Positions 54,804 through 64,000 of a stretch of 64,000 nucleotides of DNA are shown piece by piece. Both the position numbers and the translations under genes were made by a program. The notes under the pieces are model-generated. The model ran no database searches, was not told the DNA's origin, and saw only the letters and a list, made by a program, of their open reading frames with translations. How positions within the stretch are numbered: the first letter of the stretch is position 1; each line of letters starts with the position of its first letter. This DNA comes from Roseicyclus persicicus (GTDB lineage: Bacteria > Pseudomonadota > Alphaproteobacteria > Rhodobacterales > Rhodobacteraceae): assembly GCF_012395815.1 (NCBI RefSeq), contig NZ_JAAZQQ010000001.1:868001-932000 (forward strand), read 5' to 3'.

Positions 54804-55786
54804 CCGAGGCTCATCGAGGCGGCGCTTTCCGGCAGCTCCTCGTCGAAGCAGCGCTGGTAGAACTCGGCCACCGTCTGCCGCTCCAGCTCGTCGCACTTGT
54901 TGAGGAAGGACAGCCGGAAGGCATAGCCCACGTTGCGGAAGATCTCGGCGTTCTGTGCCCAGGTGATGACCGTCCGGGGCGACATCACGGTCGACAGCTC
55001 GCCGTTCATGAAGGCCGTCCGGGTCAGGTCGGCGACCGTCACCATCTGGCTGACGGTGCGGCGCCCCTTGTCGGTGTTGTAGTGCGGCGCCTTGGCCAGC
55101 ACGATCGCGGTCTCCGCATCGTGCGACAGGTAGTTCAGCGTGGCGACCAGCGACCAGCGGTCCATCTGCGCCTGGTTGATCTGCTGGACCCCGTGGTAGA
55201 GGCCCGTGGTGTCGCCCAGGCCCACCGTGTTGGCGGTGGCGAAGAGGCGGAAATACTTGTGCGGCGTGATGATCTCGTTCTGGTCGAGCAGCGTCAGCTT
55301 GCCGTCATGCTCCAGCACGCGCTGGATCACGAACATCACGTCGGCGCGGCCGGCGTCGTATTCGTCGAACACGATGGCGACCGGGTTGCGCAGCGCCCAG
55401 GGCAGGATGCCCTCGTGGAACTCGGTCACCTGCTTGCCGTCGCGCAGCTTGATCGCGTCCTTGCCGATCAGGTCGATCCGGCTGATGTGGCTGTCGAGGT
55501 TGACGCGCACGGCGGGCCAGTTCAGGCGGGCGGCGACCTGTTCGATGTGGGTCGACTTGCCGGTGCCGTGGTAGCCCTGGATCATGACCCGGCGGTTGTA
55601 GCCGAAGCCCGCCAGGATCGCGAGCGTGGTGTCGGGGTCGAACTTGTAGGTGCTGTCCAGCTCCGGCACGCGGTCGGAACGGTCGGCGAAGGCCTTGACC
55701 TTCATGTCGCTGTCGATGCCGAACACCTCGCGGACCGAGATCTCCTCGGTCGGTTTCGCGTCCAAGCTCAAGCTGCCGTCTGCCAT
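54800..55786 (-). CDS. cobS: aerobic cobaltochelatase subunit CobS
   Basis: Predicted 328 residues, MoxR-type AAA+ ATPase that powers cobalt insertion with CobT and CobN. Visible: family start with [31 protein letters not shown], Walker [10 protein letters not shown], Walker [16 protein letters not shown], sensor region [20 protein letters not shown]. Normal length. The ATG at 55786 starts [15 protein letters not shown]. First gene of a leftward pair; divergent from the ECF sigma gene across a 155-base gap. Confidence 0.95.
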   Translation of the reverse strand: MADGSLSLDAKPTEEISVREVFGIDSDMKVKAFADRSDRVPELDSTYKFDPDTTLAILAGFGYNRRVMIQGYHGTGKSTHIEQVAARLNWPAVRVNLDSHISRIDLIGKDAIKLRDGKQVTEFHEGILPWALRNPVAIVFDEYDAGRADVMFVIQRVLEHDGKLTLLDQNEIITPHKYFRLFATANTVGLGDTTGLYHGVQQINQAQMDRWSLVATLNYLSHDAETAIVLAKAPHYNTDKGRRTVSQMVTVADLTRTAFMNGELSTVMSPRTVITWAQNAEIFRNVGYAFRLSFLNKCDELERQTVAEFYQRCFDEELPESAASMSLG

Positions 55787-55941
55787 CGGGTCCTCGGGGT
55801 GTTCTGTACGTGCGTCGGATTGCGTGCCGGGATGCAACATATCGCGGGGGGCCGCAAGGGGAAGGCCGAAAAAGCCGGGCTGGCCAAGCCCGCGCCGGCA
55901 GGGCAGGATGGCCCGCGCGACAGGGCAGAAGATACGGGCGG

Positions 55942-56484
55942 ATGACGGACAGGAGCGACCTGGAACAGCTGATCGCGCGCATCGCGATGCGCGACCGCGC
56001 GGCGTTCTCGGCGCTCTATGCCGCGACCTCGGCGAAACTATTCGGCATCTGCCTGCGTGTCTTGCGGGACAGGGCGAAGGCCGAGGACGCGCTGCAGGAG
56101 GTCTACGTGAAGATCTGGCACCGCGCCGACCGCTACCGCGTGACGGGACACAGCCCGATGACCTGGCTGATCACGGTCGCACGCAACCACGCCATCGACC
56201 GGCTGCGCGCCGAGGGGCCGCCGACGGCCGACCTGGACCAGCTGGCGCCGCTGGCCGCACCCGGGCCCTCGCCCGAGGCCAGCGCCATCGCCGCCTCCGA
56301 GGCGCGGCGCATCGGCGCCTGCCTGGGCGAACTGCCCGCCGACCGCGCCGACGCGGTGCGGGGCGCCTACCTGGAGGGGCGCAGCTATGCCGAGCTGGCC
56401 GAGCGCTACGGCGTGCCGCTCAACACGATGAAGACCTGGCTGCGCCGCAGCCTGCTGAGCCTGAAGGAGTGCCTGTCGCGATGA
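55942..56484 (+). CDS. ECF-type RNA polymerase sigma factor
   Basis: Predicted 180 residues: sigma region 2 at about 15-85 ([48 protein letters not shown]) with the helix that melts the -10, and sigma region 4 at about 125-175 ([48 protein letters not shown]). The next gene, overlapping its stop by four bases, encodes an RskA-type anti-sigma factor, as is standard for this ECF group. Its target regulon probably includes its own operon and the fasciclin gene downstream. Confidence 0.9.
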   Translation: MTDRSDLEQLIARIAMRDRAAFSALYAATSAKLFGICLRVLRDRAKAEDALQEVYVKIWHRADRYRVTGHSPMTWLITVARNHAIDRLRAEGPPTADLDQLAPLAAPGPSPEASAIAASEARRIGACLGELPADRADAVRGAYLEGRSYAELAERYGVPLNTMKTWLRRSLLSLKECLSR

Positions 56485-57239
56485 CCGACCGGCCCGAGGA
56501 CCAGATGCCCGACGAGATCGAGGCGCTCGCCGCGGAATACGCGCTGGGCCTGCTGGACGCGTCCGAGCGCGCCGCGGTCGAGGCCCGGCTGCGCGCCGAG
56601 CCGGCGCTGGCCCGCGCGGTCGCCGACTGGCAGGCGCGCTTTGCCGCGATGGCCGAGGCCGAGGTCGCGCCCGTGACCCCGCCCGCGCGGCTGCAGGCGG
56701 CGGTCGAGGCGCGGCTGTTCGGGCCCGCGCCCGCGCGGCTCTGGGACAGGGTGGCGGTCTGGCGCGGCCTGTCGGCGCTGTCGACGGCGGTCGCCGCGGT
56801 GGCGGTCGGCGTGGCGATCCTGCCCGACAGCCGGCCCCCGGCGCTGGTGCCGACCCCGGGGCAGGTGCCCGACCTCGACAGCGGCGCGAACCCGCCCGGC
56901 ACGATCCTGCTCACGCATCTTGTGCCGATCGAGGGGTCGGGCCTGGGCCTTGCGGCCACCCGCGACCCCGACGGACGGCTGCAGCTGCGCCGCGTCGCGG
57001 GCGGGCCGACGCCGGGCCGGGCGCAGCAGGCGTGGCTGATCCCCGGCGCGGGCGCCGCGCCGATCCCGCTGGGCCTTCTGGGCGACGAGCCCCTCACGGT
57101 GTTCGAGCCGGCGCCCGAGGTTTCCGCGCTGTTCGGCGCGGGCGCGCTCGTCGCCATCTCCGACGAGCCGCCGGGCGGCTCGCCCACCGGCCAGCCCACC
57201 GGCGCGATCCTGGCGCTCGGGACCCTCGTCGCGCTCTGA
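56481..57239 (+). CDS. RskA-type anti-sigma factor
   Basis: Predicted 252 residues. An N-terminal cytoplasmic anti-sigma/zinc-finger-like helical region (EIEALAAEYALGLLDASERAAVEARLRAEPALARAVADWQARF, the usual start of RskA partners), one membrane helix at about 93-112 (GLSALSTAVAAVAVGVAIL), and a periplasmic RskA domain ([44 protein letters not shown]). It should hold the preceding sigma factor until an envelope signal arrives. No His-x3-Cys-x2-Cys zinc motif seen. The start overlaps the sigma stop. Confidence 0.87.
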   Translation: MTDRPEDQMPDEIEALAAEYALGLLDASERAAVEARLRAEPALARAVADWQARFAAMAEAEVAPVTPPARLQAAVEARLFGPAPARLWDRVAVWRGLSALSTAVAAVAVGVAILPDSRPPALVPTPGQVPDLDSGANPPGTILLTHLVPIEGSGLGLAATRDPDGRLQLRRVAGGPTPGRAQQAWLIPGAGAAPIPLGLLGDEPLTVFEPAPEVSALFGAGALVAISDEPPGGSPTGQPTGAILALGTLVAL

Positions 57240-57286
57240 GCCGGGCCGCGTCCGCGCGCCGCTCACGCAGCCGTGATCGCACCCTC

Positions 57287-57314
57287 TGAAACCTCCGCGC
57301 GGCCGCCTCCGTGG
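57287..57314 (+). promoter_or_regulatory. possible ECF sigma promoter of the fasciclin gene
   Basis: TGAAAC at 57287-57292, 17 bases, then CGTGG at 57310. This has the layout of ECF promoters (AAC-type -35, CGT-type -10) and lies 60 bases before the fasciclin start. I found no clear copy before the sigma gene itself. Confidence 0.35.
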
Positions 57315-57373
57315 CTTCGGCATCGTCCCCCGAGACACGGGGGCGCAAGCCAGACCGACAGATGGAGGACCCC

Positions 57374-57928
57374 ATGTCGAAACTGACCCTGACCACCGCC
57401 GCCACCGCCGTCCTGATCGCCGGCGCCGCGCTGGCGCAATCCGTGCCCATGGTGGGCGGCGCCCCGATGTTCCCGCAGCGCAACATCGTCGAGAACGCCG
57501 TGAACTCGGCCGACCACACCACGCTGGTCGCCGCCGTGCAGGCCGCGGGCCTGGTCGAGACGCTGATGGGCGAGGGCCCCTTCACCGTGTTCGCCCCCGT
57601 GAACGACGCCTTTGCCGCCCTGCCGCAGGACCAGGTCGCCCGGGTGCTGGAGCCCCGCAACCGCGACCGCCTGACCGAGATCCTGACCTGCCACGTGATC
57701 GCGGGCGAGGCGTTCTCGTCCGACCTCGCCGGCATGATCCGCGGCGCCGGCGGCAGCTACAGCTTCGAGACCGTGGGCGGCTGCACCTTCACCGCCACCA
57801 TGCGCGGCAGCCGCATCATGATCGAGGACGAGCAGGGCCGCATGGCCACCGTGACCCAGGCCGACGTCGACCAGTCGAACGGCGTCATCCACGTGATCGA
57901 CGCGGTGCTCCTGCCCGACGCGATGTGA
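57374..57928 (+). CDS. secreted fasciclin-domain protein
   Basis: Predicted 184 residues: signal peptide (LTLTTAATAVLIAGAALAQS), then one FAS1 domain (NIVENAVNSADHTTLVAAVQAAGLVETLMGEGPFTVFAPVNDAFAALP ... LTCHVIAG ... VTQADVDQSNGVIHVIDAVLLP). FAS1 proteins mediate adhesion or envelope interactions; those next to ECF sigma/anti-sigma genes are often controlled by them. GGAGGAC lies just before the ATG. Two Cys in the mature part (LTCHV, GGCTF) could form a disulfide. Confidence 0.92.
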   Translation: MSKLTLTTAATAVLIAGAALAQSVPMVGGAPMFPQRNIVENAVNSADHTTLVAAVQAAGLVETLMGEGPFTVFAPVNDAFAALPQDQVARVLEPRNRDRLTEILTCHVIAGEAFSSDLAGMIRGAGGSYSFETVGGCTFTATMRGSRIMIEDEQGRMATVTQADVDQSNGVIHVIDAVLLPDAM

Positions 57929-58013
57929 TCCCCTTTGCCGGGCGGCCCGCGGGTCGCCCGGCGACGATCCGGCCCACCCCCGTCCCCCTTTGGCTCGGGC
58001 GGGGGAGGGCCGC

Positions 58014-58151
58014 GGCCGGCGGAAGCGCCCCTCATCCAGAGGGGGGCGTGCGGGGCGTTCACTCCGCCCCCGGCGTGACAGCCGCCCAAATGCCCCCGGG
58101 CAAGCCCCGCCCCACGGGGTGCTGTCACGCCGACCGCCGGCCCTTTTTTTT
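58014..58151 (+). other. folded region with T8 tract between fasciclin and msrB genes
   Basis: Outer 9-bp stem (58014-58022 with 58134-58142) directly followed by eight T, enclosing a perfect 11-bp mixed-composition stem (58072-58082 with 58121-58131) and two smaller GC hairpins. It may be a large terminator for the fasciclin gene or a structured leader of msrB, whose start is 29 bases after the T run. Confidence 0.5.
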
Positions 58152-58179
58152 CCCTGTCCCACAGCCCCCGGAGGTTCCG

Positions 58180-58656
58180 ATGCTCCCGACCCGACGCCAT
58201 GTCCTGACCGCGGGGCTGGCTGCCCTGATCCTGCCCCGCGTCGCCGCGGCGGCCATCGCCGAAGGGCCCTTTGCGGTCACCCGCAGCGCGGCCGAGTGGC
58301 GCGCGATGCTGACGCCCACCGAATACGCCGTGATGCGCGAGGGTGAGACCGAGCGCGCGGGCTCCAGCCCGTTGAACGCCGAGACGCGGCCGGGCGTCTA
58401 CCACTGCCGGGGCTGCGACCAGGCGCTCTACGATGCGGCGGCGAAATACGACAGCGGCACCGGCTGGCCCAGCTTCTTCGACGTGCGGCCGGGCGCGATC
58501 GGGACGATGCAGGACCGCAGCTTCTTCATCACCCGCACCGAATGCCATTGCAGCCGCTGCGGCAGCCACCTCGGCCACATCTTCGACGACGGGCCGCAGC
58601 CCACCGGGCTCCGGCACTGCCTGAACGGCGTCGCGCTGGTGTTCCGCCCGGCGTGA
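58180..58656 (+). CDS. msrB: peptide-methionine (R)-S-oxide reductase MsrB, exported
   Basis: Predicted 158 residues. A Tat-like signal (PTRRHVLTAGLAALILPRVAAA) precedes the MsrB domain: zinc-binding CRGC and CSRC pairs, GTGWPSFF, and the catalytic RHCLNG Cys near the C-terminus. It reduces methionine-R-sulfoxide in proteins. The Tat-like signal points to folding with zinc in the cytoplasm before export, so it should repair oxidised periplasmic proteins. GGAGG lies just before the ATG. It is downstream of the ECF/fasciclin locus on the same strand, separated by a folded region. Confidence 0.93.
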   Translation: MLPTRRHVLTAGLAALILPRVAAAAIAEGPFAVTRSAAEWRAMLTPTEYAVMREGETERAGSSPLNAETRPGVYHCRGCDQALYDAAAKYDSGTGWPSFFDVRPGAIGTMQDRSFFITRTECHCSRCGSHLGHIFDDGPQPTGLRHCLNGVALVFRPA

Positions 58657-58671
58657 CCCGGGCGGCGCGGG

Positions 58672-60459
58672 TCAGTTCCAGCAGCTGACCGTCACCGTCA
58701 TGTCGGCGCCGAGGCGGGCCAGAAGCTCGCGGTTGAGCGAGGTGGTCCGGGCCGAGACGGTGGGCGTGACGCCCGCCGCCGACAGCACTGCGGCCAGCCG
58801 GTCGGCCCGGAGCGCCAGCGTCACCTCCTCGGGCAGCACGCGGCCCTCGGCGGTGCCGGGCAGCACCATGCCGATCACCGTGCCGCTGGCGTCGAAGACG
58901 GGTCCGCCCGCCTCGCTGTCGGCGGTGGCGAGGTCGAGCCGCTGCACCGTGTCCTCGCCGTTGATCCCGCTCAGATCGGCCAGCGTGCCGAAGGCCATCG
59001 AGGCCGTGCCGAGCGCCCCGTCGAAGGGGAAACCCGCCACCGCGACCTCGGCCCGGAGCCGGCCCGGCTCGGACGCGATCTCGGCGAAGGCCATCGGCGC
59101 CAGCGCCTGCCGCGGCCGCAGCACCGCCAGCCCCAGCGCGTCGTCGCGGTAGGCGATGTCGGCGGCATAGGCGTCGTCGATCAGGACCTGCGCGCACTGG
59201 CCGTCCACCGCCTCGGTGGTGGTCAGAACCGCGCCGCGCGCGTCGATGAAGAAGCCGGTGCGCACCCGCGTCGGCTGCCGCACGTCGAGGCCCGACACCA
59301 TGTCGATGCTCTGGTCCATCCCCTCGGGCACCGCGCCGGGGTCGAGCACGCCGCCGAGCGCGGTGAAGCTGTCCTGCATCATCGGCAGGACGCGCGCCAT
59401 CTGCGCGTCGCGCTCGGGCGGCCAGACGAGGGTGAAGCCCTTGACCGCGCCGTTGACCAGCCGCGCCTCGGTGTGGCTGCGCAGCGTGTCGGACTGGCCG
59501 GTCAGCAGGAACCGGTCGCCCTGCCGCTCGCGCTCGCCTTCCAGCGGCACGATCTCCAGCGTCTGCATGATCTCGTAGAGGCCGAACAGCGTGTTGCGGT
59601 CGCCCGGCTGGCTGATCAGCAGGACCTGCACGCCGCTGTCGTTGATCGGCTCGAACTGCGAGAAGGGGAAGTTGTGGCCCGCGAAGCGGACCATCGCCAT
59701 CGGCAGGCCGATCTCGATGCCGGCGCGCTCGTCGCGGACGGTCTCCATCCCCAGCGCGGCCAGCTCGCCCTGGTACTCGGACAGGAGCTGCGCGCGCTGG
59801 CGCGAGGTCAGGATGCCGGTGGGCTCGACGCCGCGGGCCTCCTGCCAGGCGGTCATCGCGGCCCGGGTGCCGGGGCCGAAGGCGCCGTCGATGCCCGAGG
59901 TGTAGAAGCCGAACCACTGCAGCGCGATCTGCAGCGCCTCGCGGCCCGTGCGGTCCAGCGCGGCCTCGGACTGGCGCGCCTCCTGCGGGGTTTCCTCGGG
60001 GATGCCGGGGGCCACCAGCGCGACGGGCGCGGTGGCGGCGGGTTCCGCCGCGGCGGGGGCGTCCTGCGCCGTGCCGGTCACCGGTTGCGCGGGCTGGGCC
60101 AGCGCCGTCGCCCCGACCGGGAACACCTGCGCCACGTAGGGCAGCGCGTCCTGCAGGAAGCTGTCGGCCGGCACCACGCCGCGGGCCAGGAGGTCGCGCA
60201 GCAGCACCTGCGCGTCGGCCGGCGCGTAGGGCCCCAGCGCGATGGCGTAGAGCCCGGTGCGGGCCTGGAACCCGTTCACGTTGTCGAGCAGCTGCGCATA
60301 GGCGCGGGCGCGGCTTTCGGTCTCGCCCAGGGTGGCGTGGCTCTCGATCTGGATGAACACCGCCTCCTGCGCGCGGGCGGTGCCCGGCCACAGCAGGGCC
60401 AGCCCCAGGGCCGCCGTCAGCACCAGGGCGAAAAGCCCGCGAAATCCGTCAAGTCGCAT
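58672..60459 (-). CDS. trypsin-like pseudoprotease with SPOR-like and peptidoglycan-binding domains
   Basis: Predicted 595 residues. Signal peptide (about 1-30), a SPOR-like part (about 32-105: FIQIESHATLGETESRARAYAQLL ... LYAIALGPYAPADAQVLL), a peptidoglycan-binding-1 domain (about 170-230: LQIALQWFGFYTSGIDGAFGPGTRAAMTAWQ), a middle domain, and a C-terminal trypsin-like fold (about 390-560). In that fold the catalytic His position is Glu 416 (TTTEAVDG where active relatives have TNAHVV) and the nucleophile Ser is Ala 517 (SEAGGPVF for GDSGGP); an Asp (DDALGLAVL) remains. So it is probably not a working protease but a cell-wall-bound scaffold or sensor. Leftward, convergent with msrB. Confidence 0.85.
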   Translation of the reverse strand: MRLDGFRGLFALVLTAALGLALLWPGTARAQEAVFIQIESHATLGETESRARAYAQLLDNVNGFQARTGLYAIALGPYAPADAQVLLRDLLARGVVPADSFLQDALPYVAQVFPVGATALAQPAQPVTGTAQDAPAAAEPAATAPVALVAPGIPEETPQEARQSEAALDRTGREALQIALQWFGFYTSGIDGAFGPGTRAAMTAWQEARGVEPTGILTSRQRAQLLSEYQGELAALGMETVRDERAGIEIGLPMAMVRFAGHNFPFSQFEPINDSGVQVLLISQPGDRNTLFGLYEIMQTLEIVPLEGERERQGDRFLLTGQSDTLRSHTEARLVNGAVKGFTLVWPPERDAQMARVLPMMQDSFTALGGVLDPGAVPEGMDQSIDMVSGLDVRQPTRVRTGFFIDARGAVLTTTEAVDGQCAQVLIDDAYAADIAYRDDALGLAVLRPRQALAPMAFAEIASEPGRLRAEVAVAGFPFDGALGTASMAFGTLADLSGINGEDTVQRLDLATADSEAGGPVFDASGTVIGMVLPGTAEGRVLPEEVTLALRADRLAAVLSAAGVTPTVSARTTSLNRELLARLGADMTVTVSCWN

Positions 60460-60662
60460 CGTCTCAAACTTCCTCAGTCACCCGGCCCCTGGCGCCAGCC
60501 CCGGGCCGGCGCCGTCCGTCGGGCGGGACGTTAACAAAACCCGGTCCGAATGCACCAGAATTCCGCGTGAAGGCAAGGAGAACGGGGCAGGGGCCGCGTT
60601 GACCGCACCGGCCTGTGACACTAGAGAGACCGCGCCGACCCCCAAGACGAGCGATGCGCGCC

Positions 60663-61594
<932 letters not shown>

Positions 61595-61598
<4 letters not shown>

Positions 61599-62056
61599 CC
61601 TCGGGCCGCTGGGTCGTGCTGGCCATCCTCGTCGTCACCGCGGTGTTCGCGGGGGCGCAGTGGTGGTTCCAGACGCGCGCCTATTACGAGCCCATCGACA
61701 CGGCGGACCTGGCCGTGACCCTGCCCGACGGGGCTACGGAACCGCTTGATTTCGCGGCCTTCTCCGGGATCGACGCCGACACCTCGCCGCTGCGGTTCCG
61801 GGCCTGCTTCACGGTGGCCGACCCCGCCGCCCTGCTGGCCCGCGCGGCCCCCTACCCGGAGGCCGAGCCGCTGATCGCGCCGGACTGGTTCGACTGCTTC
61901 GACGCGGTCGCCATCGGCACGGCGCTCGAGGACGGCGCGGCGCAGGCGATCCTGTCGCAGACCGAGATCCGCCCCGGCGCCGACCGGGTCATCGCCCTGT
62001 TCCCCGACGGCCGGGCCTATGCCTGGCACCAGTGGAACGGCAGCCTGGAGGACTGA
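61595..62056 (+). CDS. single-pass membrane protein between glyQ and glyS (DUF6446-like)
   Basis: Predicted 153 residues: one membrane helix near the start ([19 protein letters not shown]), then a small periplasmic domain ([63 protein letters not shown]) with two Cys that may pair. From memory this matches DUF6446, found in Rhodobacterales next to glyQ; function unknown. It overlaps glyQ by four bases and is followed by an FkbM-type gene after four bases, so it is co-translated with tRNA synthetase genes. Confidence 0.8.
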
Positions 62057-62060
62057 GCCG

Positions 62061-62747
62061 ATGGACGACCTCGCCGCCGCCCACGCGGCCCTCAAGGCCG
62101 AGCACGACAAGCTCAAGCGCCGCCAGGCGCGGAACGAGCGCGCCCAGTTCGCACGCGGGCTGATGCAGGGCATCCTGTCGATGCTGAAACCGGGCGACGT
62201 GGTCATCGACTGCGGCGCGAACCTCGGCGACGTCACCGCGCCGCTCGCGGCCACCGGCGCCACCGTCCACGCCTACGAGCCCGACCCCTACGCCTTTTCC
62301 CGCCTGTCCGAGCGGGTCGGCGCGTTGCCGAACGTCGTCCTGCACAATGCCGCCGTGGGCGTCACCGACGGCACCGTGCGCCTGATGCGGGCGGCGAACT
62401 TCGACGACAACCCCAAGGCCGGCTCGGTGAAGTCCACCGTGATCGCCGGCGGCCGCAACATCGACGAGGGCGAGGCCATCGACGTCGCCATGGTCGCGCT
62501 GCCCGGGGTGATCCGCAGCCTCGCCGCCGAGGCGGGCGAGATCGCCTTTCTCAAGATGGATATCGAGGGGGCCGAGCTCGACCTTCTCGAACACATGCAG
62601 GCCGAGGGGCTCTTCGACCTCGTCCGCCTGACGGTCGCCGAGACCCACGAAAAGAAATTCGCCGACCTCCGCCCCCGGTTCGCCGCCCTGCGCGAGGCCG
62701 TGGCCGCCGCGCACCCCGTCACCCGCGTCAACCTCGACTGGATCTGA
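62061..62747 (+). CDS. FkbM-family methyltransferase
   Basis: Predicted 228 residues. After a charged helical start ([32 protein letters not shown]) comes a SAM-dependent fold: [29 protein letters not shown] (motif I and the acidic end of strand 2), a middle with [12 protein letters not shown], and the FkbM hallmark [17 protein letters not shown]. Such enzymes methylate sugars or small molecules; the substrate is unknown. GAGGACTGAGCCG before the ATG offers a ribosome site. Sits between the glycyl-tRNA synthetase genes, four bases before glyS. Confidence 0.88.
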   Translation: MDDLAAAHAALKAEHDKLKRRQARNERAQFARGLMQGILSMLKPGDVVIDCGANLGDVTAPLAATGATVHAYEPDPYAFSRLSERVGALPNVVLHNAAVGVTDGTVRLMRAANFDDNPKAGSVKSTVIAGGRNIDEGEAIDVAMVALPGVIRSLAAEAGEIAFLKMDIEGAELDLLEHMQAEGLFDLVRLTVAETHEKKFADLRPRFAALREAVAAAHPVTRVNLDWI

Positions 62748-62751
62748 GCCG

Positions 62752-64000
62752 ATGCCCGACCTCCTCCTGGAACTCTTCTCCGAGGAAATCCCCGCCCGGA
62801 TGCAGGCCCGCGCGGCCGACGACCTGAAGCGGCTGGTGACCGACGGTCTCGTCGAGGCCGGCCTCACCTACGCCTCGGCCGGCGCCTTCGCCACGCCGCG
62901 GCGGCTGGTGCTGACGGTCGAGGGGCTGGCGGCCCACAGCCCCACCACCCGCGAGGAACGCCGCGGGCCCCGCACCGACGCGCCCGAGGCCGCGATCGAG
63001 GGCTTCCTGCGCGGCGCCGGCGTCACCCGCGACCAGCTCGAGGCGCGGGCCGACAAGAAGGGCGAGGTGTTCTTCGCCGTGATCGAACGCGCCGGCCGCC
63101 CCGCCGCCGAGATCGTGGCCGAGGTGGTCCCCGCCGTGATCCGTGACTTCCCCTGGCCCAAATCCATGCGCTGGGGCTCGGGGAGCCTTCGCTGGGTGCG
63201 GCCGCTGCAGTCGATCCTGTGCCTGCTGACCAGCGAGGCGGGGGCCGAGGTGGTGCCCTTCGCCGTCGACGGGATCGCCGCGGGCGACACCACCGAGGGC
63301 CACCGCTTCATGGCGCCGGGCCGGTTTTCCGTAAGCTCCTTCGCGGATTACGAGGCGAAGCTCAAACGCGCCCGGGTGATGCTGTCGGCCGCCGAGCGCG
63401 CCGACCACATCCGCCACGACGCCGAGCAGATGGCCTTTGCCGCGGGGCTGGAGATCGTGCCCGACGACGGGCTGCTGGCCGAGGTCGCGGGGCTGGTGGA
63501 ATGGCCCGTGGTGCTGATGGGCCGGATCGAGGACCGCTTCCTCGACCTGCCGCCCGAGGTGCTGCAGACCTCGATGCGCGAGCACCAGAAGTTCTTTTCC
63601 GTGCGCAACCCCGCCACGGGCCGGATCGAACGCTTCGTCACCGTCGCCAACCGCGAGACGGCGGACCACGGCGCGACGATCCTCGCCGGCAACCAGAAGG
63701 TGCTGTCGGCGCGGCTGTCGGACGCCAAGTTCTTCTGGGAGAACGACCTGCGCGTCGCAAAGGCGGGCATGGGCGAGTGGCTGGACGGGCTGAAATCCGT
63801 GACCTTCCACGCGAAACTGGGCTCGCAGGCCGAGCGGATCGACCGCATCGCGGCGCTGGCGCGCGAGATCGCGCCCTTCGTCGGCGCCGATGAGGCGCAG
63901 GCCGAGGAGGCCGCCCGCATCGCCAAGGCCGACCTGCGCTCGGGCATGGTGGGCGAATTCCCGGAACTGCAGGGCGTGATGGGCCGTTACTACGCGCTCG
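62752..64000 (+). CDS. glyS: glycyl-tRNA synthetase beta subunit, cut by window end
   Basis: At least 416 residues, open to the window edge; the whole subunit is about 690 residues. Start [28 protein letters not shown] is typical, with [57 protein letters not shown] and [18 protein letters not shown]. It binds tRNA-Gly and completes the enzyme with GlyQ. The ATG at 62752 comes five bases after the stop of the FkbM-type gene. Confidence 0.96.
   Translation, partial: MPDLLLELFSEEIPARMQARAADDLKRLVTDGLVEAGLTYASAGAFATPRRLVLTVEGLAAHSPTTREERRGPRTDAPEAAIEGFLRGAGVTRDQLEARADKKGEVFFAVIERAGRPAAEIVAEVVPAVIRDFPWPKSMRWGSGSLRWVRPLQSILCLLTSEAGAEVVPFAVDGIAAGDTTEGHRFMAPGRFSVSSFADYEAKLKRARVMLSAAERADHIRHDAEQMAFAAGLEIVPDDGLLAEVAGLVEWPVVLMGRIEDRFLDLPPEVLQTSMREHQKFFSVRNPATGRIERFVTVANRETADHGATILAGNQKVLSARLSDAKFFWENDLRVAKAGMGEWLDGLKSVTFHAKLGSQAERIDRIAALAREIAPFVGADEAQAEEAARIAKADLRSGMVGEFPELQGVMGRYYAL

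Overview
The window is a high-GC (roughly 70%) chromosomal stretch. It very probably comes from an alphaproteobacterium of the order Rhodobacterales (Paracoccaceae/Roseobacteraceae). Evidence for this is the gene order of the dcw cluster with Rhodobacterales-type DUF2484 genes inside it, an unlinked CobS/CobT cobaltochelatase pair, a DUF1127 gene followed by CcsR-type CCUCCUCCC small RNAs, an alphaproteobacterial LexA box (GAAC-N7-GAAC) and a CtrA-type TTAA-N7-TTAA site. No phage, transposon, CRISPR array or rRNA operon was seen. Species cannot be told from the sequence alone.

Layout. 1-3.3 kb: a leftward exopolysaccharide operon (yjbH, yjbF, small secreted protein). 3.4-3.6 kb: tRNA-Gly(GCC) with its terminator. 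3.7-9.4 kb: an orphan secreted protein, pyruvate carboxylase and an FMN-dependent lactate dehydrogenase. 9.5-12.4 kb: a UvrD/PcrA helicase behind a LexA box, then a degenerate receiver-like protein. 12.4-13.5 kb: a divergent LysE exporter/Lrp regulator pair. 13.5-14.05 kb: a leftward DUF1127 gene followed by six CCTCCTCCC hairpins, read here as three CcsR-type sRNAs. 14.2-16.6 kb: an MFS transporter and the Mrp/ApbC iron-sulfur carrier.

16.6-44.3 kb is the division and cell-wall (dcw) cluster: a 551-bp leader with MraZ-box-like arrays, then mraZ-rsmH-ftsL-ftsI-murE-murF-mraY-[SDR]-[DUF418/TetR]-murD-[glyoxalase-like]-ftsW-murG-murC-[two DUF2484 and one membrane protein]-murB-ddl-ftsQ-ftsA-ftsZ, then lpxC, bamD and recN. 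Most cistrons overlap by 1-13 bases or abut, so translation is probably coupled. Peptidoglycan precursor synthesis (MurB-F, Ddl, MraY, MurG) is thereby linked to septal synthesis (FtsW/FtsI), the divisome (FtsQLAZ) and outer-membrane assembly (LpxC, BamD). The inserted genes, notably a self-contained DUF418/TetR module with two identical operators, are the unusual part.

44.5-64 kb: a CLC chloride protein lacking the inner proton glutamate; secreted hypotheticals; DUF427; an M24B aminopeptidase; cobT and cobS, separated by a dehydratase, secreted proteins and a nuclease-like lipoprotein; an ECF sigma/RskA-type anti-sigma/fasciclin locus; a Tat-type MsrB; an apparently inactive trypsin-like protein with SPOR-like and peptidoglycan-binding domains; and glyQ-[DUF6446-like]-[FkbM methyltransferase]-glyS, with glyS cut by the window end.

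The strongest non-coding signals are the CcsR array, a triple palindrome with exact 22-bp spacing ahead of cobT, the paired TetR operators, the period-10 TGGGA/TCCCA arrays upstream of mraZ, and a folded 140-base region before msrB. Family names come from recognising sequence features; no database search was run.
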